Below, piece by piece: positions 1 through 14,265 of a stretch of DNA of 64,000 nucleotides. Source of the stretch: Perkinsus chesapeaki. Taxonomy: Eukaryota; Perkinsozoa; Perkinsida; Perkinsidae. The position numbers and the translations under genes are program-made. Position 1 is the stretch's first letter. The number at the start of each line of letters is the position of its first letter. The notes under the pieces were generated by a model. The model did no database searches. It was not told the DNA's origin and was given only the letters and a program-made list of their open reading frames with translations. The stretch is taken from NCBI GenBank assembly GCA_013115145.1, contig JAAPAO010000017.1:1-64000 (forward strand), read 5' to 3'.

Positions 1-341
1 CAACCATCCTAACATAATGCCAGGTTCTTGTGTTGATGAAACTACTGTTACGTCTCGGGATGACTTGCTACACGCGTGCAGCAGCGGAGCGAAGCATTTC
101 ACGTTTACAGTAATTGTCTATCATGTTGTGCTTCTCCCGAGACGGTAGTGAAAAGTGTGGCATTAGGAGGAACAAGTGGACAATTGAAGGCCTTGTCGCC
201 GTCTGGAATTGATGAGCTGCATGAAGCAGCCTGCATCCTGCGAAAAATAACAAGACTTCTGGGCTTTTTCCACTTTTTATTCGGTAGGGATGGGGCCTTG
301 GCGGTTGTTATTGTATATATGAGCTTTTGGTGTTTATTGGT
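1..341. other. Upstream stretch, possible 3' end of a neighbouring gene
   Basis: No gene can be named here. A plus-strand frame is open across about 76-345 and contains a plausible globular stretch (ETVVKSVALGGTSGQLKAL) followed by a hydrophobic tail. That could be the last exon of a gene starting before the window, or chance. It overlaps the most likely start of the B56 gene. I see no RNA gene or repeat. Confidence 0.2.
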
Positions 342-2832
<2,491 letters not shown>

Positions 2833-3444
2833 TTGATGATCCTGAGGTAGTAGTAGAAGTAGATGGGAGGGGTGTGAGAATGTCATGTGGTCATCAGGCG
2901 CTATTAGGAGTTATACTGGCTATTTTGAGTGACATACTTATTTCTGATGAAACCCTATGAACGCTGTTAGTCCCACTGCTGCTGCCGCCGATGCTACTGC
3001 TACCGGTGCTTGGCCTCCTCATCTGTGTAGTGATGTGAGTGCTCAATGATGTGAGGCAAAGAAAAGAAGAAGGAACTTGTGATACACTTTCTGTTTTTAC
3101 GAAATTTCTATCAGTTTTCGCAGAGGCCCTCCTCAGAGTTGCCCAGGGTAACCTCTCGATCATGTACCCCCTTTACCTTCTTCTCCGGTGGTTTATTACA
3201 TACCATCAGGGGCTCTGCGTTTATTTATGTTTGCCTTATTCCGCCTCCTACTTCTTTTCTGCTGCTGCTCCCTCTCTCCCCTTCTGCACCTTGTATTATT
3301 CATAACTATTCTGCTGCTCCGAGCTGCTGCCACACTACTGCTTAGAATAATCCCAGCACTACTTGTCAATGTAAAGGTAACCTTTGTATCACCTTCCTAT
3401 TGAGTTTGAGTAACACTTGTCATTATTGGGGCAGAGGTGAGGGC
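2833..3444. other. Intergenic, pyrimidine-rich
   Basis: No supported gene. The middle (about 3170-3330) is a long C/T-rich run on the plus strand, which produces several overlapping Leu/Cys-rich ORFs that look like composition artefacts. It may hold the 3' UTR of B56 and the 5' region of the RAD18-like gene. Confidence 0.5.
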
Positions 3445-5477
3445 ATGACCTCCTCATTGCCGAGCTCAGCCATCCCAGAGGGAAGTAGGCCGTCAGAGGT
3501 GGTCGATCTGTGCTCGTTTAGCGACACTTCCTCGCCTTATCATGGCGCCTTGCATTCGGATAACGGAGGTCAATTCATGTAGGCAAAAATGGGGAAAGGG
3601 TTGCAGCTTTCACAATAGGTCTCCTATGTATCCTCGGCGGAGCGCTCGCTTGGAGGTGAAGGTCGAGCAGAGAGAAGAAGATTCTTTGGAGTTCTCAAGA
3701 CCGGGGTGAGGAATGCTAGGATGGTTTCATAAATTGCTCAGTTGGACTCTGAAATTTCGTCGTCAACGAGCGAAATGCGTATAATTGAAGGGAGTGTAAG
3801 ATTCAACTGAGATCCCGTGAGATCATTCTCACTCGATAGGGCATTGTAGCACTGGGGAGAACCAAACGCTACCGTATTTTAGGGCAAAGAACACGCCTCA
3901 GCGGGCTAGAGCTCGGGCAGTGAGAACTAGTCCGATGGCCACCCCTCGACAGAAGTCGGTTGCTGTTGGTACAACCCCTGCGGAGTTGGGGAAAGCAACT
4001 CCTCCCCGTAAAAGGTACATATGATTTAGTTGTTAGGATAACAACGAGCTGATGCTTTCCGTGTTCTAGAGTTGGGGGTGAAGAGCGGGCAGTAGCTAAC
4101 CCGGAACTGTTGAACAGCTTCAAGGAAATTGAAGCACAGGTGATGAAGGTGACTTTATTAGCTTCTTGCCTATATGAGTCTAATTCATGTAACCATAGAA
4201 TATTACTGCACACCTGTTGTTAATAGAAAAGTTTATATGTAACAGTGGTATATTAATAACCTCCATCTCTGCTCTGAACTTCACAATAATGTGGCTTATG
4301 ATATTTTTATCCCTTTCCACGACAACATCCCACCGACTCTCCTTTGCATCATCATCATCAGTTACGGTGTCCAGTCTGTAAAGGTTTCCTCGATGCTCCC
4401 ATGATGGCCAAATGCTCCCATGTCTTCTGCAGTCTATGGTAGTAGTAATCAATTTAGGATATCTCACCACTTGCTCTTCCAGCATTCGCCGTCATTTGGA
4501 GTTGGTCTCCCAGACCTGCCCAGAATGCAACGCCCATGCATCGGTGTCATCTCTGGTCAAAGAGCCTAGACTGGCAACGATGGTTCGGCTTATCAGCGAG
4601 AACAATACCAGGAAAAAGATACGGCGAGTGATACAGCTCCTCGCCGCCGGTGGACACTTCTGTACAGGCGATTCGGGTGGCGGACGCTGCAGAGGTCTCC
4701 TCGGTTAAGGAGGGCAAAAACCCAGTGTTCATACGGCAGAAGTTATCGCAGTCACAAGGCACGGCCATCACCACTCGTCCGACTTTGCCTATCTTCAGAG
4801 GTGAGCCTTAAGTAGATGTATATCGGTATGTATGGTGGCAGGTAAGAAGGATCGTGAAGTTCAGGAAATGATGCGAAGGGACGGCCTCGACGTACCTTAC
4901 CCTTGGAAGAGAGATGATGCCATCGGCGATATCAAAGAGTAGAGAAGGTTACCATTAAGAAGTGTGATACCTCGCCCTATGATCAGATACCACTTCAGGT
5001 TACAGGCTGCATATGATGGTAGAAGGATGGGAGCATTAACTCAGGAGCCGACCAGGCAGGGAGTCCTCAGAGCAATGCAGGCTGAGAAGGGCAATCCGAA
5101 GGTAAGGCTCGAGTGTACTGAGTACAGCTACTTGCTGGCAGCGTGGATTGGTGAAGACAGAGATGAAATCGACCGAGGCCAAGGAGCAATTTGAAGAGGC
5201 ACGGTGGCACATGCTCCGAATGCTACAGAAAGGCGTGCAAAAAGCACGTCGAAAAGGTGAGTTTGATAGTACAGACTGCTCGTTTGAGGCTAAAGTCTCT
5301 TCAGGGAGCTTGAAGAGGAAATGGGTGGATGATTGGGACAGTAGCACAATTGAGCACCAAGAGCAGTTGGCAGCGGCAGCAGCCAAGCGAGCTCGAACAG
5401 ACCCGCCGGCCAGAGCCACTTACCCGATCTTTGGTATAGCTGCAACAGCACAACTTAGGAAGCCTCCTGATGTCTAG
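3445..5477 (+). CDS. RAD18-like E3 ubiquitin ligase (RING + SAP)
   Basis: Probable RAD18-type ubiquitin ligase, which in other eukaryotes ubiquitinates PCNA at stalled replication forks. The RING finger is assembled from two exons. The first, ending near 4432, gives LRCPVCKGFLDAPMMAKCSH then VFC. After a 51-nt intron the second gives SIRRHLELVSQTCPECNAH then KEPRLATMVRLI. This reproduces the RAD18 order C-x2-C, CSHxFC, SxxIRR, CPxC and the conserved helix after the RING. About 4845-5100, EVQEMMRRDGLDVPYPWKRD then RYHFRLQAAYDGRR and ALTQEPTRQGVLRAMQAEKG resembles the RAD18 SAP-like segment. The C-terminus is basic and Ala-rich (KRKWVDDWD, AAAAAKRARTD). The N-terminus before the RING is longer than usual and low in complexity. 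The start at 3445 and the early exons are tentative. Confidence 0.72.
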
Positions 5478-5872
5478 CACCACAGTTGTACTATTGCTTA
5501 CCAGCTATGCATAAATGAAACATAAATACTAATTACAGTTTGCAGTTTGGGAATTAAGGGAGTTTGGTTCGCCTAGTGAGCTTTGTATCTCGGCAATGGA
5601 ACTTCCTACGTGAGCAACCTCCACCCAAATGATTGATCCAAATCAATCTTGTGGTTCAAGTAGCTTTACCGGTGGTACACGTATCGAAAGAATCCTCTCT
5701 TAATTGACTTCACGAAATGCTATATCATGTCACAATACAACGTCATGATGCAAGTCATGGTGAACGATAAACATAAACGGACCGAAGCGATAAATGGCTA
5801 GTTGTTGATCAGCACTTGTATGAAGTTTATTAACTAACAGTTAAAGTTTTAACAACAACCGCCACCGACACA
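5478..5872. other. Convergent 3' intergenic region
   Basis: Lies between the ends of the RAD18-like gene (+) and the zinc-finger gene (-). No open frame of interest, repeat or RNA gene was seen; presumably two 3' UTRs. Confidence 0.5.
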
Positions 5873-6788
5873 TTAGGCATCCAGAGGAGCTATGAACGGC
5901 CTTGGAATGGAACACTCGGGCCTATCGCAGGAATGACGTGAAGGCCAGTTGACCTTGCCACACATGCAGATCCAGCTGCCGGGAAGGCTATCCTGGGCTA
6001 CGGGGGAGTTCCATGGCATTGTTTCGGTGAAGAGAGTTCTGACCAGGTCGGCTAAGCGTTGTTGGCTGCTTAGTCTGTCAGCTACTTTAACTGATGCACA
6101 GCTCGGTGATACCGATCCTGAGGTTGAGTCGTCATTGTCTAGTTCGATTTCTGGCACGTCGTCTGCCATGTCACCGGCACATTCCTGTAGTGCGGCCGGT
6201 GTGCTTTCTCCCAGGGATTCATGAGTCACCTTGAAGAGCTCTCGAACGTATTCAGTGTGCATCAGATCGTCTGTTCCTCGTGACTTGTAGCAGTTCTTCC
6301 CATTACACCTTGTACGAGCCGGCCAATTGACGTTGTTACAAGAGGAGCATATCCAGGCACCACGTGGGGCCTTGATGAACTGCTGGACCGTAAGCGAGTG
6401 TGGCTGGAACTGGAGGGGAATATCGCCCGTTGCATGAGCGTGGATCACAATGCAGTCTTCCCGAGTCAAAGGCCTCACAGCCGAACACTCTGAGCATCTG
6501 GGAGCCAAAGGGTTTGGCTCCTCATGGCCTGGGATAACTCATCAGTAGGAAGATACTCGAGTTAGAGCTTACCGCAGTCCTTGCAAGTCCACGGTTCTAG
6601 CGGTCTAGGCGACTGGCACTTCCTCATATTGCAGAATAGTTTTTCCCGAAAGTTAATATTTTTGCAGCGGATGCACTTCCAGCCCCCTCCCTCCAGCGTG
6701 GGGGACACGAATTCCTGAAAATAAGCGAGTGGCTGTATGTCGTAGTGGGCTTATATCAAACCTTCTTTTTTCGATGAGCGAATCGCAT
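5873..6788 (-). CDS. RanBP2-type zinc-finger protein
   Basis: Small protein of about 260 residues made almost entirely of zinc fingers; family members bind single-stranded RNA, ubiquitin or Ran. Read on the minus strand from ATG at 6788 (MRFAHRKKK), it joins across two introns (about 6717-6757 and about 6520-6570). Finger 1 is GGGWKCIRCKNINFREKLFC. A second C4 unit is PWTCKDCGHEEPNPLAPRC. Finger 3 is GAWICSSCNNVNWPARTRC. After an acidic linker (DDVPEIELDNDD) finger 4 is SWICMCGKVNWPSRHSC near the C-terminus. The W-x-C-x2-C ... N-W/F ... C-x2/4-C pattern is the RanBP2 hallmark, although finger 4 has a shortened first Cys pair. No further domain is visible, so the substrate is unknown. Confidence 0.8.
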
Positions 6789-7438
6789 GGGTTCCTCTGA
6801 CGAGCACTTCGGTTTGGCAGACGCTATCACACCTCCGCTCGAGACCATCAGCGAAAAGAGGAAGCCCTATCACTTAGAAGTGGTGACACGCACACACGAA
6901 GTTCCAAGGTTTTTAAAGTTTGTAACCGTTAGATATGTTTCGCACTGTAAATATTGCACAATCATCGTACGAGTAACCGACAGATGAGGGGAAGGCTCCG
7001 AAGGTAGTTGAAGGTGGTTTATTTAGATATTCATCCGCACTCATCTGATACAAGCTTTAGCTGCCCTCATCATGCACTAAGGACGAATATTTTGTGGGGA
7101 CATTGCTTTGTGTGGATAGTTGTAGACAGCTTCCAACACACAAGCCGAAGCGCTAGCCATATCTGAGAACGACACACTCCGGGCTCATCAATTCTGGCCA
7201 CTTAATTCGCACTTTTTAGTATTTACGATTCTGTTAGGAGCTCCAATAAAGGGTTTATGGGTACTATTAGACACTCACAGTAGAACTAGGAACGTGGTCT
7301 CTGGTCAACTCGTAAGCGTCTCGCTGTTCGGTCAAGCTTTGGAGACTCTGTCACTTGATATCTTGCATCGTCTTATTACTCCTTAACGCAAGCTCTTTCA
7401 GTACACGGCTATCTTAAATCAGTCTTAGTGAACTTAAA
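6789..7438. other. Divergent promoter region
   Basis: Separates the minus-strand zinc-finger gene from the plus-strand first 14-3-3 gene, so it should contain both 5' regions. No TATA-like element, repeat or RNA gene could be defended by eye. Confidence 0.4.
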
Positions 7439-8251
7439 ATGGCGAACGAGTGTGAGAAGAATGTATACCTTTCCAAGCTGGCCGAGCAGGCTGAGCGTTA
7501 CGATGAAATGGCGTCGTATATGAAGGCTGTCGCTGAGGAGAAGGGCGATCTTAGCGTTGAGGTAGGGGGAAAGATTGGCAGCAGCTGTGCTAGAGGAATA
7601 GCCTGAGCTTGGTGATGATTGATTTGTTTTTTGTAGGAGCGTAATCTCTTGTCTGTTGCCTACAAGAACGCTGTTGGTTCTCGACGTGCCTCGTGGAGGA
7701 TTGTCTCGTCTGTTGAGCAGAAGGAGGCTTCTAAGGGCAACGAAAAGAATGCCGAAATCGCTAAGGGTTATAGAGAGAAGATTGAGGGCGAGCTCCAGAC
7801 AATCTGTGATGCCATCCTTGAACTCCTCGACAAGTCCCTTATCCCCCACTCCCAGACTGGTGAGTCTAAGGTCTTCTACTACAAGATGAAGGGTGACTAC
7901 TACCGTTACATTGCTGAGTTTAGCACTGGTGACAAGAGGAACAAGGCCGCCGATAACGCCGACCAAGCTTACAAGGATGCTACCAACATCGCTCAATCCG
8001 AATTGCAAGTTACTCACCCTATTCGTTTGGGACTTGCTCTCAACTACTCTGTATTTTACTATGAGGTCTTAAACCAGCCCGAAGAGGCTTGTAAGATGGC
8101 TCGTAAGGCATTTGAAGACGCCATTGCCGAGCTTGATAATGTTAGTGAGGATAGCTACAAGGACTCTACTCTCATTATGCAACTACTCAGGGATAACCTT
8201 ACTCTCTGGACCTCCGACCAGGATGGTGCAGCTGAGGGTGGTGCCCAGTAA
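7439..8251 (+). CDS. 14-3-3 protein, tandem copy 1
   Basis: Phosphoserine/phosphothreonine-binding adaptor of 245 residues, the usual family length. CDS is join(7439..7561, 7637..8251). Exon 1 encodes [20 protein letters not shown] and [21 protein letters not shown]. Exon 2 starts [20 protein letters not shown], the family signature, and holds the phosphopeptide-binding residues in RRASWR, the YYRY segment, [18 protein letters not shown] and the closing helix [13 protein letters not shown]. The 75-nt intron falls after codon 41, exactly as in the two downstream copies. The C-terminal tail is AAEGGAQ. Confidence 0.97.
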
Positions 8252-11106
8252 TTATCCTCTTAATAGAGGTAAACTTCCTTGAGGAAGTGGTGGTTGACTA
8301 TTCTCATTCGTTTATGCTTTTAATAATGAGTTGATAACGATGTTCGCGAGTGTAGCCTTCCATCTACTTTTTCTATTACCATTAAAAACGAGTCCTATCG
8401 ATGATACAACTACTACTTGTTATTATTCATTAGATGAGTGTTGTGATGATGATGACGAAAGTCTGTGATAACAGCCACAGTCGGTGGTAGTTACAGCATA
8501 CAGGTTATCCGGTAAAAATAATAATACTTTCTCATCTGCCTTCCTTAGCAATCTGCCTCCTCCTCCTACTGCTCGTAGTGTACCAGACTTATGCTGTTAC
8601 CGTGGTCAGTATCTCCTGTACACATCACAACATCATTTGAGAGTGCTTCGCTGCCGAGGCAGAAGATCCGAGTGTGTTGAGTGTTAAGTTACAAAGGGCA
8701 ATAGGAGTTTCTTATTCAAGGAGGGGGATGAACCACTAGTCAATGGGATTAAGCCTCTCGTGTCGGTTGTACTTGGTCGGTTCGCTTTCTTGGCGAACTG
8801 CACGGAGTAGTAAATATAGTACAGCCTATTCTGACAGAGCAGTGGTCAATTGTTAGCTATTGTTTACTATAAGGGGACAGGGTAGCACGGCTTTGACATC
8901 ATGGGGATTCGTGCGCTGCTTTCACTTCTCTGGGCTCTCCTTGTGCGCCTGTAATGCGCGCCGTCCCCGCTTGGTGGCATCACAAGGCTTCACTTGATGT
9001 AGATAGCACGGAAGTCGGTGTTAGGTTATCCTAACGTCGACAGAGGCTGTACGTTCCAGAACAGTCCAGATGCGTTCCTGGCTGTCTAACTCGCAAGCTC
9101 CTATCGATTAATACCATGGAGTATTCACCTGAGAAAGTGTAGCTTGAGCTCGGACTGGAGATTCCGGTTTGAACGCATCTCTACGGGTAGATGTCGAGAG
9201 TGCACCAGCGATAAGTTCGCTCAGTTTTGGTTCGAAACCTTTGAATGCAAACTCGGTATTGTTTTCCAAATATCGCGAGAGATGATATGCTTAGTAGGTT
9301 GGGAAAAGTCATAGTCTAACGAGGTTTGTAATCGCTGCATTAGTGGAGGAATATCTCAAGGTTAGCTGATCATGGCCGCTCGAGTCACTATGACCGTGCC
9401 TGGTGCTCTAGTCTCTTTCACGCGAGTGCCGGTGAGGATAATGATCAAACTAGTTGGGTAGCACTGTAACACTACGGACTTGGTTTGCGCCACTGCGTCT
9501 TACAGAGTTAATATAGTAAGGATCGCCAAGTTCATGACAGTTTTTATCCTCATTCTGTGAATTGGCTACAAGCGTAGGGGTACACACCGTTGCACAACAT
9601 ACCAAAGCGTGCATAGTTTGACCTGATTTACTCGATAGCTCATTCTGCCAAGGTCATTTGCTAGGCGAATTGTAGATGGTCCTACTACACGTCAAGTTAA
9701 GACCTAATTTTCCCGCACAGACTAACCCTGAATGCAATACGCATCCTCGGAGATGCGTACATCTGATGCACAGAGTTCAAGTCTCAAAGTTGTTGGGAAT
9801 CGCAGTTTTCAAACCGAAACTGAGCATGTTCCCTGTGGAAGGCAACCTGTTCCGTGAACGGTGCACCGCAATACGACGGTGCGCACCGGGTTCGTGAACA
9901 TCCTAGCGCACGCGTGTCCCTTTGTGTGCTGTTGTGTCGCATGTCAATTGCATGTGCGGTATCTTGTTCTTCTACTAACCCACTACCGCCCGGCAGGAGT
10001 TCCGTAGCCTACGGATTAGACGGTTACGCTAGTAGCGTAACGCTACGGACTGTAGCGCAACCCTTCACAGGTTTTGACATACATTGCACGGTTCGTGGAC
10101 GTGCCGATCGTCTCTACCACACGGTGTCACGCGTGATGCATACAAGGGTAGATTCGCATCATGAAGCGAGGTGAAGTGGCCGGTCTCGAATCACTCATCG
10201 TTAAGGATGGGTTGCCATGTCCAACCATCGTCACAATGTGCGATACCTCTCCAAAACTCACGGTTGGCAGAGTGCCTTTTGCAGTATTCATCTCTGCCCC
10301 TTTGTTCGGGTAAAACACATGCCGCATGCCGAAGTATGTTTGTAGGGCAAGTAGCTAATGGAAAGGTCCGCGAGGGATTTCTTCAAGAACAACATTCGGC
10401 ATTCTTCCGTTTCAACAGTGCGCCTCGCCCATGTGACCCGTGCCACACAGACCACCATGCAGACTGTACGTGAAGCGCGGTGATTAAGGAGTGTGCTCAT
10501 ACGGTACAGAGCCTACACATAAATCATTTATGATAAAAGAGCCTGCTGTTTGCCGGTAACATCTTGAGAACAGTGGCTGTAGTGGCGTCACTTGCATAGA
10601 TGAGAATCCCGGAACTCGAATGAGCGTCATAGCTCATTCTAGACTATTCTAGTGACTACAAGGTGTCCCGTCGGGACAGTGTCCCGGACAGCCCCGAAAA
10701 AGGTACGCTTTTTCGAATACTTTTCGCAGGAGGAAGAGTATGGTGGCATTCGAAAGCTCTTCAGAGTGACTTCCTAATGATGATATTCGATAGGGTTGGC
10801 GATAGATCCTAATCTCAAACTTCCTGAGAATCGGTTACAATGAAGGAGGTCAGACTTAGCCGTTTAGTTAGGGTAAAATACTAGGGCTGCCCTGCTGCGC
10901 TACGGACAAAAAACTGTTTTTTCCGGGACACCGTGTAGTAACGAATGCTGAGAAAACCGCGAATGCCGGCTGTGGATGCGCAAGAGTTGATTGAAATGTA
11001 GCGTCACCTGGACCTGAATCTTGCGCACTTGCAGTTTTCAAGTTGTGCACGTCTGCCCACCGACAAAAAGTGCCCGTACGTGGTATATCATATTTCTGCA
11101 TCTACA
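8252..11106. other. 2.85-kb intergenic region between 14-3-3 copies 1 and 2
   Basis: No convincing gene. Short ORFs between about 9670 and 10470 on both strands have no recognisable domain and no compatible splice partners, so I treat them as chance. The stretch contains many short inverted motifs (for example around 9850-9890 and 10020-10050) and a terminal-inverted-repeat candidate at 10652-10942, listed separately. Confidence 0.5.
10652..10942. mobile_element. MITE-like element with terminal inverted repeats
   Basis: The left end GTGACTACAAGGTGTCCCG (10652-10670) matches the reverse complement of the right end CGGGACACCGTGTAGTAAC (10924-10942) at 17 of 19 positions. The roughly 291-bp interior has no coding capacity and includes a further short palindrome GTCCCGTCGGGAC. 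No clear target-site duplication was seen, so it could also be a regulatory or recombination hairpin. Confidence 0.4.
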
Positions 11107-11902
11107 ATGGCTGACGAACGTGAGAAGAATGTTTATCTGTCAAAGCTTGCTGAGCAAGCTGAACGTTATGATGAGATGGCTTCATTTATGAAGGCAGTCG
11201 CTGAAACTAACGGCGAGTTGAGTGTTGAGGTAACACTAATTCTTGTTTTTGCTTCCCTTCCTTATTGCACTGCATCGTTCTCTGCTTTAGGAGCGTAATC
11301 TCTTGTCTGTTGCCTACAAGAACGCTGTTGGTTCTCGACGTGCCTCGTGGAGGATTGTTTCATCTGTTGAGCAGAAGGAGGCTTCTAAGGGCAACGAAAA
11401 GAATGCCGAAACTGCTCAGGCTTTCAAGGAGAAAATAGAAGCCGAGCTTCAAGGCATTTGCGACACCATTCTGGAGCTTTTGGATAAGAATCTTATTCCC
11501 CACTCGCAAAGTGGCGAGTCGAAGGTATTTTACTACAAGATGAAGGGTGACTACAACCGCTATATTGCCGAGTTTAATTCTGGTGAAGGCAAGAGCAAGG
11601 CGTCTGAAGCAGCTCATCAAGCATACAAGGACGCTACTGCCATTGCCCAGTCTGATTTGCCGGTGACACACCCCATCAGACTTGGTCTGGCTCTCAACTA
11701 CTCCGTTTTCTACTATGAGGTTTTAAATCAACCTGATGAGGCATGCAAGATGGCTAGACAATCCTTCGAGGATGCCATTGCCGAGCTTGATAATGTCAGC
11801 GAGGACAGCTACAAGGACTCTACGCTCATTATGCAGCTTCTTAGGGATAATCTGACTCTTTGGACATCTGATCAGGATGGTGGAGCCGATGCTGCGCAGT
11901 AG
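11107..11902 (+). CDS. 14-3-3 protein, tandem copy 2
   Basis: 14-3-3 adaptor of 244 residues. CDS is join(11107..11229, 11291..11902); exon 1 encodes [20 protein letters not shown] and ends TNGELSVE. The 61-nt intron has the same position as in the flanking copies. The first roughly 115 nt of exon 2 are almost identical to copy 1, with two differences, although exon 1 and the rest of the gene are much more diverged. The 3' half is instead nearest to copy 3. All family-defining segments ([34 protein letters not shown]) are present; the usual YYRY Tyr is Asn here. Tail GADAAQ. Confidence 0.97.
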
Positions 11903-12547
11903 GGCGGATTGTCGACGTTGTGTTGAGAACTTTAAGTGGCGGTTATCAACTATAACTATGCGATGCTCTTTGATTGGTCATTAGAGACAAATCAATGATG
12001 ATTCATTCTCAATTATATTATTAATCAGTGTAGAGTTTATATTACAGTGGGCGGGTGTCTGTGATTGATAATCTCCTGTGGTTCGAGAGCGCTGTATGGG
12101 TGTATTAATGTTTTAAGTGTTCAGCGACCCTAACTCACCGCTTATATCGGCAATGCTGTATTGGAGAACTTCAGTTGATCTTTGGGAGTGCGGATGATAT
12201 TTTAATTCAACGTCATTTTTCTGACAATTAAGTTCAACGCAGATTTTAGCATGCTTGTGGGGATCCATTGGCCTGCGTCTTGCTTAGTCATGCTCGGGTT
12301 AGTACGACTTGAGAAAGCGGCAAGGTTTAGCCCATTTCATTTCGGTTCATATCCGAAACCGAAAGAATCTTTCGGGTGCGCCGGAAGGGCGGGCGAAACT
12401 ATTTGTTCTGCAAGCCGTTTCATCGACTGTCGTTAGCCGCAGCGAGATGTGCTCGGGTGTATGCTGGTAGTAGTAGAACTGCTAAGTATAACCGTGATCA
12501 ATGTAGTGTTCAGCTCAGTTCTGCGCTTAATTTGTTCATCGTAAAAC
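11903..12547. other. Intergenic between 14-3-3 copies 2 and 3
   Basis: A 645-nt spacer with no supported gene. It should contain the 3' UTR of copy 2 and the promoter of copy 3. A 61-codon ORF at 12251-12436 has no recognisable feature. Confidence 0.45.
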
Positions 12548-13338
12548 ATGGCTGATGAGCGTGAGAAGAACGTGTATTTCTCCAAGCTGGCTGAGCAGGC
12601 TGAACGTTATGACGAGATGGCTAATTACATGAAGACTGTTGCTGAGATGGGATCTGAGCTGAGTGTCGAGGTATAGTGGACCATCTGCTTGGCTTTGCCT
12701 CGCCACGTTATTGGCTTTCTTGCGTGTAGGAGCGTAATCTCTTGTCCGTTGCCTACAAGAACGCCGTTGGCTCTCGGCGTGCCTCGTGGCGAATCATTTC
12801 GTCCGTCGAACAGAAGGAAGCGTCCAAGGCCAACAGCTCCAACTCTGAGATCGCTAAGGGCTACAGGAAGAAGGTCGAAGACGAGCTTCAGGAAATCTGT
12901 GATACGATTCTCCAACTCCTAGACAAGTACCTTATCCCTAGCTCACAGAGCGGCGAGTCCAAGGTCTTCTACTACAAAATGAAGGGAGACTATTACCGCT
13001 ACATAGCTGAGTTTAACTCAGGTGAGGGTAAGAGTGCTGCGGCTGAGAATGCTCATCAAGCATACAAGGACGCTACTGCCATTGCCCAGTCTGATTTGTT
13101 GGTTACCCATCCCATCAGACTTGGTCTGGCTCTCAACTTCTCTGTTTTCTACTATGAGGTTTTGAATCAACCTGATGAGGCATGCAAGATGGCTAGACAA
13201 GCGTTCGAGGATGCCATTGCCGAGCTTGATAATGTGAGCGAGGACAGCTACAAGGACTCTACGCTCATTATGCAACTTTTGAGAGATAACTTGACTTTAT
13301 GGACCTCAGACCAGGACGGTGGTGATGGTGGAGCATAG
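12548..13338 (+). CDS. 14-3-3 protein, tandem copy 3
   Basis: 14-3-3 adaptor of 243 residues. CDS is join(12548..12670, 12730..13338), with a 59-nt intron at the conserved position. It starts [20 protein letters not shown] and carries [51 protein letters not shown] and [13 protein letters not shown], ending GGDGGA. From 13051 on it shares long runs of identical DNA with copy 2. The tail is shorter and more Gly-rich than in the other copies, and since the 14-3-3 C-terminal tail modulates ligand access the copies may differ in regulation (inference). Confidence 0.97.
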
Positions 13339-14265
13339 AGTGTATGTATATCTCGGGATGATGTCAACCCATATTATCATCTATAGCGTTGAGTGTCTCG
13401 ACCGTAGTAGTGTATTCATGGCTCTCATTGTTTAAAGCTGCATGCGGGAGTGATAAGCATGAGTAGTAAGATAACGCTGAATTTTCCTGCTATGATTTTC
13501 TGCATACTGCTCTGGTTGGTGTTGTGCAAGTATGGGAAGTGCTGTAAATGCAAATACATCGTATGAAGGGATACGTCTAGTAGCATCGAAATCGTTGAGG
13601 GTGTGTGTGTATGGATGGTAGATTTGGGAAGATTCGGAAGGCACTCCGTAGCTACCGTCCGATCCAAAGTCAGTACCTCATGTGTTTACGGGCCGTATTA
13701 TGATTAACAGATGTACTTGCTGTTGGATTGTTTGAGAATATGCTCGCGACAATGTAGAGTGTACGGGGGAGTAAACTCATGTCATGTCAAGTAGACAAGT
13801 CGGACTAAGTCCAGCTGACTGAATCGTTGTCTAATTGAAGACTGCTTCAAAGCAGTCGAATTTACGGATTGAGCTCAAGTCGATTTGAATAGGAAATGTC
13901 AGCTTTTAGGTGTACGGTTATAATAATAACAAACGTCACAGTATTTCGATGTGTGCTGGAACATAGGCTTCCATCAGACACACAATAGCACGATAGAAAT
14001 CTGGATTTGGACGGCGGTATAGTGTAGCTCCGTATCTTTGCCACTAGTTAAACAAAAACATTATTAATGATCGGATACCACTCGTAGCACCACAAGTGAT
14101 CGATAGGAGAATCGGCGGACCAAAGTTACAGTGCTTACCTTGACTAAGCAGTTGCACGTATTGGTGACAATAGTTGTCTCCAAATGGCACTTACAACATT
14201 GCAAATAGAGTAGCCGAAAAAAGATGAATTGACGGCAACTGTTGAATATACAAAACCACAAATGT
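13339..14265. other. Convergent intergenic region
   Basis: Lies between the 3' ends of 14-3-3 copy 3 (+) and PP2C (-). Overlapping short minus-strand ORFs at 13425-13667 show no domain. Nothing else was found. Confidence 0.45.

Noticed and set aside
3039-3403. Hydrophobic ORFs in three frames
   Set aside because: Produced by a C/T-rich run, not by protein-like sequence.
9676-10473. Overlapping ORFs of 70-106 codons between 14-3-3 copies
   Set aside because: Open on both strands, no domain, no consistent codon pattern and no splice partners.
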